Positions 49,801-61,800 of a DNA stretch of 64,000 nt are shown here, in pieces. Below the pieces are notes generated by a model. That model searched no databases, was not told where the DNA came from, and saw nothing but the letters and a program-made list of their open reading frames with translations. This DNA comes from Symbiodinium natans (lineage: Eukaryota > Sar > Dinophyceae > Suessiales > Symbiodiniaceae), in assembly GCA_905221605.1 (NCBI GenBank), contig CAJNDS010002634.1:314501-378500 (forward strand), written 5' to 3'. A program made the position numbers and the translations under genes. Each line of letters starts with the position of its first letter. Positions within the stretch are counted from its first letter, which is position 1.

Positions 49801-52800
49801 GCCCTAAGCCCTAAACCCTACACCCTAAACCCTAAACCCCAAACCCTAAGCCATCGATGCCCCAGCTCCTGCACCATCGTCCCCGCGCCCAGATGGCTGA
49901 GCTGAAGAGCGAGTTCAAGCAGGAGTTTGGGGTTGAAAAGGTTTGGGGGTGTTGGAGGTCAAAGCTGCGGGGTTCAGAGAGTCTCTCTCTCTCTCTCTAG
50001 TCCTCTCTCTCACTGTCTCTCTCCTCCGCCATGGAAGTTTTGTCGGTTTGAGGCTCTTGTGAGCAGCCATGGATGTACACTGAAAGCCCCCACAGGTTTA
50101 TCTTAAGGGAGGGGGTTCAAGAATGTTCAAGGGGTTATGTAACCCTAGAACCAAACACACGCTGGCCAGGAGGCTTTGCACCAGAGGGCCCTGCACGACG
50201 AAGAGCTCGCCAGGTTAACCGACAGGCGGCAGCGGGTGCTTGGGACCAGGGTTGCCCGGTTGCCCTAACCCTAAACCCTAAACCCTAAACCCTAAACCCT
50301 AAACCCTAAACCCCAAACCCTAAACCCTAAGCCTGGGCCTTGAACCCTGAACCCTAAACCCTAGACCCAGAACCCTATGGGTTTGCAGGGGCTTTGGCCA
50401 CCCTCGACCCCGAACCTCAGCAGTTAAAGCCCCCTCAGTTGAACTCTTGAGATCGATAGGCCCCAAGCCCTAAACCCGAAACCCCAAGCCCTAAACCCTA
50501 AACCCCAAGCCCTAAACCCTAAACCCTAAACCCAACTTCATGTAGCTTCATGTAGGTATGAACCCTTGAGTCCAGCGATCCTTCTCCCAGAGGCTGCAGC
50601 AGCAAGAAGCAGGCGAGAGCCGGGATCAGGGGTTTCAGGGTTCAGGGTTTAGGGTTTAGGGTTTAGGGTTTAGGGTGCTTCACAGGGCTTAGGATTCAGG
50701 GCAAAAAGGGCATCTGTTGGGATGTTCCCCCCTTATGAAAACAGCTCCTTAATCGGGATTATAGAAGGGGAATATCCCAAGGCATCCTGCCTAAGCTTAC
50801 AGCCGTTGCGAGCTTGTGGACTCTTGCACGGCAGGGTTCGAAGAGGCCTTGTTGCAACAAGGGGTTTAGGGTTTAGGGTTACCCCTCCCAGCCCAGATGG
50901 AACAACAAGGCGCCTTGGGTTGAAGAGGATGAGCACAAAGTCAACGAGGTTTATGGGGCTAAGGGGTTGGAGTGGCATGGAGTATGCCAGTTGATATCTG
51001 ATAGGTAACCTTTTAGGTACTGCCTGTATATTTCGAAAGGTTGCCTGCCCGCTTAACCCAAGTCTCAAAGTCGTGGCCGGCAGCCTCCCTCCTACCCCTA
51101 TACTCCAAGCTGCAAATCCTTAGCCGCCCAAAAGTCCCAAAACCCGAAGCCCTGAGCATGACCTAACTCCCCGCGATAGCATATAAGAGCCCTAAGCCCA
51201 TTCAGTCGGGTTGTAGGGTTTTGGGTTCAGTTGGTTTTCGGGATCCGTGGCTGCACCATCCGGTGTCTGCGAGGTCTCGTCGCCAAGGACAAGGAGGCAC
51301 CTGCAATGTCAAGCACGCGTGCACCCAGGGCTTATTCTCCAGAATCCCCCAAACCCTAAACTCTAGCAGTGGGGGACCCTTATTCTGGTTAGGGCCTCTT
51401 TGAAGCATCCCATCGTAGAAATTGGCGCCATAGCACCCTAGCACCCTGTCACAAAGCGCGGAAGCAACATCCCTGGCTTACGTAGGGCGGGGGTCCTGGA
51501 GTGCCTAGAAGCAAGACTTGGGATCCGATACCTCTTTCAAGAGCTACGGTTTGGACCCCAAAACTGAAGCTGCCGGGAAAGCTTGCCCCGACCAATGCCC
51601 TTCAGGCGGCAGAGAGAATGAGCAAGCTCCAGGAGAGACGGGCAGGGCTCTGGGGATGTTGGCTCGGGCAAGCAAGCCCCGACCCTCGAAGCACGCTGAG
51701 TTGGGTATTTCGGGGCTCATTGCAAGAGTGTTAGCACTGTAAATACTAGGGTGCTTTAGGGCACAGACCCCAAGCTCTCAACCCGAAAATTGGGGTTGGC
51801 ATCATCAGCCTCCAAAGGCCCGCGCCTTCAGGAGTCGCAGCTTCTCTGAAGAGAGCGGGGGAGAGAGGGCAAAACCTCGGCGCTGAATGCCGAGCAACTC
51901 ATCGGGCTTGCCAAGTCGCACAAGCGCACCAAACCCTCAACTCAGTGCCGAGTGCTTAGGACTACGGACTCCCAAGACCTTCAACCCTACTTAGTAACTT
52001 AGTAGCTGAGTGAGCACACTTTACACTCTTTGGGATACTACAATCCCCTATTGAACTGAAAGTGTACACCTTTTTTTGGGGGGTATGAACTCAGCAACTA
52101 ATCCTAAATATAAAGCTCAGTGGCGCTTCGGGGTCCGAGGAGCCACTGCGCGCGCTTGGCTTAAGAACCCAAAGGCCTCCTTTTCTGTCACTGTAGGGTT
52201 CTTAGTGAAAAAGCCCCTCATAGGATTCTTTGGTAACCTACCAAAAAGTAAGAGTTTCAGGTCCAGGTGTCCCAAGAAGCCTGAACTCCCGAAAGAAACA
52301 AAGAAACAAAGCCCTCGAAACTTTTCCCCCCCCCCCCCCCCCAACTTCTTGTCATCGCCAAGTGGCCCAGCCTGGGCTCGGGGCCCGGGATGAACTGAAC
52401 AGGCTGGTTTAGGGTTTTAAGGGTTGTTTAGGGCTTAGGGTTTAGGGTTTTTAGGGGGTTCCTAGGCCTACCGTGCTCCAAGAACATGCCACAAGGTGTA
52501 CTCTACTTGAAGGTCCATTGGAGTTATAAGTAGGCTTAGAAGTACCCTAAATAAGGTTATAAACACTTATAGTCATATCTAGCCTACTTACAGCCCCATT
52601 TTTACCTACCCATGAACCTCCAAGTAGCTTAAACCCTAAACCCTAGACCCTAAACGGGAAGAGATGCCAATTCCAGGAGGAACGGGACCAGATGTCCAGG
52701 CCGGCCGTGGCTTTAAGGGTTTAGGGCTTAGGGTTTAGGGCTTAGGGTTTAGAGATGCGGTTGCGAGATCCTGGCCCGAAACACGCCCGGAATGCCTTGC

Positions 52801-55800
52801 AACTCCAGGCAAAGAACAGGCAGATGCACCTTCTTCGCCCAAGTTCCCTTGGGCCGAATTTCTGCTACACTTCGGCCTGGTCGAAAGAGTACGAAGGTTC
52901 CACTGAAGCCCAAGCCCAAATCCTGCAACAACCCGCGCAGGCGCTTGGAGGAGCGCCTGCAGAGCCGGGAAGACGAATTCCGGCGCCAGGCAAGGTGGGG
53001 CTCGCTACTTGACTACGAGTTGCTTAAGACCCCCCCTCCACCCCCCCCCCCCCCAAAAAAAAAATAGCAATCCCCTCATTACCCTTAGAGGGAAGAATGT
53101 TTTGCTTAAGTATATTTTGGGTGGCTCTTAAGCAAACGGTAGTCGAATTTCGCTGTGCGCCCAGAGAGCCCCCAAAGCGTAGGAGGCACCCTCAAGGCAC
53201 GGCAAGCCCTAAAGGCCCCAAACATTGGGATGCTTTCCCGTATACGAACAGCTCCTTGAAAAGGATTATAATAGGGGGTACTATAATCCTATGAAGGACT
53301 GTTCGTATAAGGGGAACATCCCAACCCAAACATCTCAAACACCACTAACTCCTAAACCCTAACCCCGAACAACTGCTCCGCAGCGAAGTCCTTTCGTCCG
53401 TACAGTGCCTGCTTGCTGAGCTGGAAGTCGCGTAGAACCCACAGGGTGAGCAGAGTACCCCTTGGCTTTCAGAGTTCGTGCACAACCTGCGCAGCCTTCA
53501 TTCGCTGGCATTCTGGGTCTCAAGCCTATGGCAGTAGCAGAGCGCAGTACGACATCGGCTACTCGACACGTCGATTTTGCAGGTAGTTCTTTCGCAAGGA
53601 CCAGCATATAGAGAGAGAGAGAGAGATATATATATATATATATATACATATATAGGTACAGAGAGAGATATATATATATATAGGTACATGTATATATATA
53701 TATATAAGTCGCAGGAAGTTTGTGATAAGTTCCAGCCGCCTCAGCACTAGCGATCTGCAGCGGCGCAGAGGTGCTTCGTCATGGCCATGCCGCTGCGGCT
53801 TACATTGGACTCAACAAAGCACATTGAAGAAGGGGTTCAGGGTTTAGGGTTTAGGGTGCCAGGTTCAAGAGGGTTTGTTGTTTAGTGTTTAGGGTGCTTC
53901 TCGCAAGTTAAGAAAACCAACCCATCAGAAGACCATGTCTAAACGCTTCTTCAGAGACGGACATGCAGGAAAGAGCTGCTGAAGGCACAGGCTTGCGGCA
54001 CTAGAGCGTTATAGGATGAAGTGGGACACGGCACCTTGTCAAAATTATGGTCCCTTTTGGATCCCTGTTTTTATACGGCACCTGTTATTCAGGGTACCCC
54101 AAAAGGGATCTTAATTTTCAGAACCACTCTAGTAGATCCTGGAAGCCTAGAAGTCTTTAGGGTTTCTGGTGTTTGTCTTCAAGGAAGATGCTGCTCCAGG
54201 CACACCGAGCTCCTTTTTTTGAGGGACCTCCTGGTGCGTCTAACCCTAAAACCTTAAAGTGGACATTTGGCCAACAACCCCTATAAGTGTGCGAAGGAGC
54301 CCTTCCTGTGGAGATGAACTAGCTAGGCCCTTGGGATATTTTATGTTTCCCTTATTGGGCTTAAGACCCTTGATATTTTCCCCATATTGGTCTTAATGGG
54401 ATCCTGTGGGAACATGTTTTTAAAGGGTTTGAAGGGCCATCCTCGTGAAAGGGCCAAACAAGGCTGAACTTGCGCTTCCCGCTTGGTTTAGGGTTTAGGG
54501 TTTAGGGTTACCCTAAACCCTAAACCCTAAACCCTAAACCCTAAACCCTAAACCCTAAACCCTAAACCCTAAACCCTAAACCCTAAACCCTAAACCCTAA
54601 ACCCTAAACCCGGCCCTCTTGGCACCAAGCTACACGGGGGCTGGGGGGTGTTTGTAACACGCGGAGTCTCGCACTAAAGAGGGTTTAGGGTTTAGGCTTT
54701 GACTGATCTTCCCCCTTATACCAACAGTCCTTAACAGGGATCATAAATGGGGGCTACTAGAATTCCTCTTAAGGACTGTGAGTATAAGGGGGAACATCCC
54801 AACTTATGAGACTTATTGTTATTTTGGGGACAGTTCTCAGGAACAACTGCCACAAGCCTCGAACCCGGGCCCGCGCAACTTAATCGCTACGGCACGTGAA
54901 CATGTAAACCACCCTAGGCCCCAAACGTTACAAACTTCTAAGCAGCCAAGGGCAAACCCTAAACCCTAAACCCTAAACCCTAAACCCTAAACCCTAAACC
55001 CTAAACCCTAAACCCTAAACCCTAAACCCTAAACCCTAAACTCAGCACCGAGCGTGAACAGAGGCTCCCCGCTTTGTCGCGGTGCTGGCGTCCCGCACTC
55101 GGCACCTTGTTGAATCCTGGGAGGGCTGAGGGCTTCGGGTTTATTTAGGGTTTAGGGTTTAGGGTTTAGGGTTTAGGGTTTAGGGTTTAGGGTTAGGCCT
55201 GACACAGCGCCTGTGAGAGAGAAAGGGTGTAGGGTTCAGGGTTCTGGGCAGAGTCCATGCGTCACAGCTGTGTTTGGGGGTTACGGTAGGGCGTTGAGCT
55301 TGTATGGGAAGATAAAACGCATGATGTGAGTCGCTTTGAGGGATGCGTGTTTTGTCCTGATTGATTGAGGTACGCAGGAACCCCCCCCCCCCCACCCAGC
55401 CCAAGGGCCCAAACCCTAATGCTAGAAGCGCTAAAACCCTTCCACCAAATCACGAAAGCAAAATGTCCAAGACTATACGATTGCGTTCAATGGTGCCGTT
55501 CACACCTCCTGTGCCCAACCAAACCAAGTTCACGCCTCAAGACCCCAAACAGGGGGCGCACCTGCGAAGGTCTCCCCGACGAAGCCTAGCGAAAGATCAT
55601 GATAGCGAGGGGGGGAAAAGGAGAGCGCCTGCGGGAGGAAGAGAGAAGGGTTGGATTGCGAGCACACCCTGCTCTCATGAACTTCAGCAGGCTTGCTCAA
55701 GGCGAAGCCAGAAAAAGCCCCCAGATCTCTCGAGGTTCCGGGCTCCCGCGCCTTGCCCTCGCAGCCCAACAACGCGCCTTTGGCAGCGCCGTTCCCCAGA

Positions 55801-58800
55801 GGCGTCGCAACGTCAGTGCCGCGCAGGTGCATGGGCTGGGCTGGGCTTTGTTCTTCGCGGGTGCATGGGCTGGACTTTATGATGGTGACGATGTTAAAGT
55901 ATGAATCGACTATTTGTGTATTACCACTGTTTGTACATATACATCTGTATATATACGTATATATATATATATATATATCTATAAAGCTTTCTTGGGGGGT
56001 GGGGGAGGTGGGGTGCGGGGTTAGGGTATTGGGACTGGGATGCCCTGGTACTGCCCTTGGCTATTCTTCAGGGGCTAGGTCCTTCAAATCCCGACTAAAC
56101 AAAACTGGCAATTGTTGTGAAAAGGAGTTGAACGGATCTCAAGTCAACAGTTCAGGGCCACGTCAGCCTGTTTCATGCTTTTGCGATTGCTCCAACCGCC
56201 TTGTTTTGAAATGACTGTCATCGTTGTTCTCACACCCTAAGCCTAAATCCTACCCCTGAACCTTGGGATGTCCCCCTTGTACTAGCCGTCCTTAAAGGGG
56301 ATCATCGTACCCCCTATTATACGTAATCCCTATTCAGACTGTTAGTAGAAGGGGGAACATCCCAACCCGTAACCCTTCGTCCTTCACCCTAAACCCTAAA
56401 CCCTAAACCCGAAAACCCTAAGCACTGCAGGTTCTGGTGGCCCAAGTAGAGGCCGCTGTGGCGAGTGGCCGGCACATCAATAAGGGCAGTCCCCTGCTCC
56501 TGGGCTCTGAACCCCCTTTATGCTAACAGCTCCGTCATAGGGATTCTAGTAGGGGGTACTATATAAGGGGGAACATCCAGGGTGTCTTCTTTCTTACGGT
56601 GGTTTCATGGTCCCTTCATATGGTTCCTTACCCGCTTGGTATGGAAGGGGTGACGGCCCATACTCAGGGCCTATGTAACCACCCTAAGAGCGTCTTCTTT
56701 GTGCAGCGGCTAATCCAGGCAAGGATGTCCCTAAACCCTAAACCCACAAACCCTAAACCCTAAACCCACAAACCCCTAACCCAGGCATCCTTGGGTGAGC
56801 GATGTTCAGCCTTGCAGGGCTTGGGGGCTTCAAGGAAATTTCTGGGGGCCAGGGTTCCACGGCCCCCCAAAATCCGAAGAATCCGAAACTTTTGCATAAG
56901 CCGCTAACACGGATCCTGTCCCTCAGCCTGGAAGTTTCAGCATTTCTGGGCTCAGAGGTACGAGAAGATCGGCGTGGAGGTGGATCGTTTGCGGTCCGAG
57001 AATGACACCGTCATTGCCAAGGACGGACTTTGGGGGTGTCTATCCTGGGACGCGAAGCTACCCCAAGCCCTTGCCAGCTTTTTTTTCTTGGGGTGTGTGT
57101 GTGTGTGTGTGGTAGGGGCGTAGACCTTGAAAGCTTGGGAAGCCGAGCTAGGCCCGCCTAGCTCCCCTTCCTGACATCTACCAAGTAGAAACCCCAACGC
57201 CGCCACGTCTCCACTACGGGGGCCCCCTTGCTAAACTAACTGTAGCTGAGGGACTTCTAACCTAACTTAGGATCCGTAGAACCCAATTTAGGGTTCTTAT
57301 AACTCTACTTATAACTAGGGGCCCCTTCCTTGTATGGGATGGAGGTCGATGAACTGGACTCCTCTCGGGCAAAGCTGGTGGCGGACAGCACGGCCTTCGT
57401 CGCCGTCCCTTGCTTGCCAAACAGGTTGCCTCTCATTTCAAGGACATAGGGTGCACAGCATATGCAGTTCCACTAAAAGCGCAGGTGTTAAGATCATACA
57501 ACCTTCCTTCATCGCAAGACCCTGAGTGGCAGCATTTGCGCTTGTATAACCCTAAACTCCGACGTCGGTTCCAATCTCCCGAACGCTGCAACAATCAAGC
57601 CGCACATGTTGCCAGGTTCAATCAGGCAGTGCCCTAACCCTAAACCTTCTACAAGGAGGGGCCCCCTTACTATACCAACTGTAGCTAAGGGACTGATAAC
57701 CTAATTTAGGATCCTTATAACCCAAGTTAGGGTTCTTCTAAGTCTACTTATAACTAGTCCCTCCTTGTAGAGAACCCGAAGCCCTACACCCACAAGCCCA
57801 CGACTCGAGGGAGTGCGCGCGGGGGAGGATGGAAGCATCTCGACTCTCCCTAGGGGGCGGGGGGGGGGGGGGGGATCTTGTTCTGTCGGGCTCGTTCAGT
57901 AGATGTTCGGTGTGGGCGTGACCTGGTTGGGCTTTTAGCTACCGGCGCTGCTGGAACCCTGAAAGCCCATAAACCTGCCCAGTATGAGCATTCTCGTACT
58001 TGGTTGACCTGGTGGTCTTGCAAGGTCCGAAAGCCGCTTGTCGTTACGTGGCGCATAACAGCATGAGCAGGGGCATTGTTTCCGAATGCTGGGGCAGCGA
58101 TTCCTACTGCAATTGTTGGCTTCTGCTTGCCCGTGCTGCTTCTAACGCACTACCTGGAACTCTATTTCCCTACAGTTTAGTAGTAACTACCCCATAATTA
58201 GTAGGTAGAACCCATAAAGCTGTAGGCAAAAAAAAGGGTTCCAGGCCGACTCTGTGGTGCTCACTGGGAGCCCGTGCCTTGCACCCGAAATCGAAGGCCA
58301 AATGGTGGAGACCCTGCAAAAGATCGAGGAGTTGGATCGTCTGGGGCTCGGAGACAGGGGGGCCGATACCCTAAACCCTAAACCGCCCAACTCCCAAAAC
58401 GGCAGCAGAGAATTGCAAAGCTCGGAGATACCCAACCTAAACCTGGTTGGATGAGGGTTACAGCTTTTTGCAGTTTTCGTAGCTTAAATTAAAAAAATCT
58501 AGTGGCGCCAGGCCACAGCCTGGACGCAAATTTGGATTGAGAGGTTGGAAACCTAAACCCTCAACCCTCAACCCTAAACCCTAAACCTCATTCGGGGGTG
58601 ACAGGCTGGAGTCTAGTGTCGAGGTCAAATGGCGGAACTGCGGAGTCAGCAGATCCAGCAGCTCGCCTAAAAGCCCTTTTCATTTTTAGGGTTTAGGGTT
58701 TAGGGTTTAGGGTTTAGGGCTAGAGGTTGAGGGTTTAGGGTGTAGGGTGTTCAGAGCCGAGACGCGGATGTAGGAGGATTCAAGAAGCCAAGATGAGCTG

Positions 58801-61800
58801 TTCGGCCTTCGAGAATCCCCTCAGAACCTCCAAAACTGGCCCTTTCATGTTTTTTTATGAAAAACAACACTCCCATCCTAGTTTTTGGGCCGATGTTGCA
58901 TGCCTTTCTGTGAGCTTACCAGGAACTACCTGGACATTGGTGCGCTCAAGCGGCAGCGAGTGACCATCCAGAAGAACGAGGAGGCTGGCCTGGTGGGGCT
59001 GCACTGGACGCAAACCTACCAATTGCTTAACAACCCACCAAGAAGAAAAAAGACTCTTCCTTATAAGAGTAATATAGGGATCATTGTTTTTTGTTTTTTG
59101 GCGGTTCTTAAGCAAATAGTAGAAACCCCGCAAACCCTCAGACACAACGTAGACCAAACACCAGGAGGGGCCCACACCCTATGACCTCTTACATGCCCTT
59201 CGTAGGGTTGATATGGGAGGTTCATGGCACTTAATAACCCAGTTCTACCTGTACTTCTAATCCAATTATAACACTTGAGGGGCTGATAAGTGGGTTATGC
59301 ACAGTTATAATTGGGTTATAAGTACCATGAACCTCCAAGCTGTAGGTCATGGAGATCGTTTCCCAAGTCTATGAGATGATGGAGAAGGACGAGATGATTG
59401 CCGAGGCGCTTCAAGGGCAGTTTCGGGACAACCGATTCTGGCAGTTATTTGGGGGGGTTCCGAAAAAAAACGGTGTACTCAGTGTGAGGGGTCCCTGAAG
59501 GGGATTCTGTACTATTGGGGTATAAAAGGGGTACCCCTATCTTGGGAAATACCCATTTAGGCTCAGGGATACTGGGCGACTTGGGCAAGAGGAGGCGGAG
59601 GGAGCTGCTATAGTTAAATTGGGGTGCAGGGACTTGTAGGCCCCTAAACCCTAAACCCTAAACCACTCAAGCTGAAGCGCCTGAAGAATCCGGGTGCTCA
59701 TTCAGGATGCAGAATTGGCGGTCACTTGCCAGCAGTTCGTGCGCGTCCCGCGTTAGGTGCAAAGATGCTGTCTTCCGTGAGGTACCTGCTTCGTCATAGC
59801 GGGGCAACGTTGTACATTTTTAAGGGTACTTAAACTCAATAAGGAATAGAATTTTGAATGCTTCATCCTATCCCAACCATGGTTTAGCCTGCAGGGTCCG
59901 CTGCTTGTCGTGTTGGATGAATGTTACCCTAAACCCTATAACCCTCAACCCTAAACTCCAGAAATGCCAGAAATCTATCATTGAGATCTCATCCTTTCCT
60001 TTGGATGTCCTGTCGGACCGGCTGATGAATTGGGATGCCGCCCTGTAGTTTCAGTACTGCTGGAGGGTGGTCCCGATGATGTGCTGGTTCACAGTGCAGT
60101 CGCGCTCAGCTGCTCAGACTCAGAGATATCCCTAAACCCTAAACCCTAAACCCTAAACCCTAAACCCTAAACCCTACACATCCCTAAGCTTCGAAGAAGC
60201 TCAGGTGGCCCTGGGCGAGAAGGTCAGCAAGCTGGAGGCGGAGTTTGACTCGCCCCCCCGGCGCGGCATTTTGGGGGGTTTAGGGTTAAGGGTTCAGGGC
60301 TTAGGGCTTAGGGTTTAGGGTTCGGGGCTTAGGGCCTAGGGCCTAGGGCCTAGGGCTTAGGGCTTAGGGCTTAGGGCTTCGGGCTCAGGGCTTAGGGCTT
60401 AGGGTTTAGGGTTTAGGGTTTAGGGTGCCCGTATGCATGTCATGCATGGGCTGAGCCCTGTATGAAGCCTCTGCAGGGTGCTGAGTCCTGGCATGAAGCA
60501 GTTTCCAGGTTTGGGGTTGGGGGTTTTGGGTTTTGGGTTTTGGTAAGTGTACAGCTTCAAATCCTGGGTAGCCTTGGGATATCTCACATGTTCCCTTATT
60601 GGGTTAAAGAGATTATATTTGGGAATGTATTTTCGAGCGTTTGATCAAGGAAGGCTGCCGGTGACTTGTAAAGTGGTTTAGGGTGGTTGGGGATGACTTG
60701 CCTACAGCTGTGTAGCACAGGTTCTCCCAGAGCATCGCAACGGCCAAGAAGGAGCTCGAGAATGTCGTTCCTGAACTGCACACACCCTGAACCCTCTTTT
60801 TAGCAGCTAGGCCGGAAAGTTGCTTCAGCCCTAAACGCCCTTCCCCTCGACCCTAGGTGCTCCTTCCCAAACTCCTTCTGCTCCTACTGAGAAGACGTAA
60901 GTTTAAGGCTTCGGGGCGGCTCATACTCCTGCAACAAATGTATCCCAGCACGATGCACTGCATTTGAGCTTAGGGTTTATCGGGTTTATCGGGTCTATAG
61001 GGGGGCTTCTAGGATTTAGTGTAGAGGCTGGAGGGTCATCCCTTGCCTCTAATCCTTCGACAGTTCCAAAGTTGACCTTTGCTTCTGCAAGTCAACCGGA
61101 CGAGTCAGATTCCGGCACCCAGAATCTCAGAAGCCTCAAAGTCTAAACACCCCAGAGCAATGTAAACACCTCTGAGCATTGAACCCTCATTCCTAAACTA
61201 TGTTGACTCATGTCGACCTCCTTTCGCCGGCTGCAGGTGAGCCGCGTGAAAAGCCTGGAGCTCTCTTTGCGGGCCCGGCGGGACAAGGCATCGCACGAAA
61301 CCGGATTGAGAGTAGTTATTGTGTTTCGGGTAGGACACAACAAACAGAGGTTGGGATTTAGGGTGTTAAGGTTGCAGGACAAGCTTCACCCTAAACTAAA
61401 CCCTTGAAAAACAAATCATTTCGGAAAACCTTCCGCCGCGTCTTCTACTACTTCAGGCATGTTGCGCGAAGGATACCTGGGGTGGCTGTCGATTGGTTTC
61501 TGGCAGGCTTGAGAATTTCGTCGTTTAGAAGGATTACCCTTTTTTACCTTTTCCCAATGGTCCATCCGCTTGAAATGCCTGTTTAACACCCCCCCCCCCG
61601 CCTTTCCCCCCTGGACAACTTAGTCCTTGTGGACCCCCCAATACCTGGTACCCCGCGCCCCCCCCCCCAAAAGGCCCTTATATCTTTCAACCTTATAAAA
61701 CTGCCTACACGTCATAATTCTTGCTATTCGTCGTATTCTTATTCTATGAATATAGTACAGACAAAGTAAATAAATAAACATATATATATATATATATACA

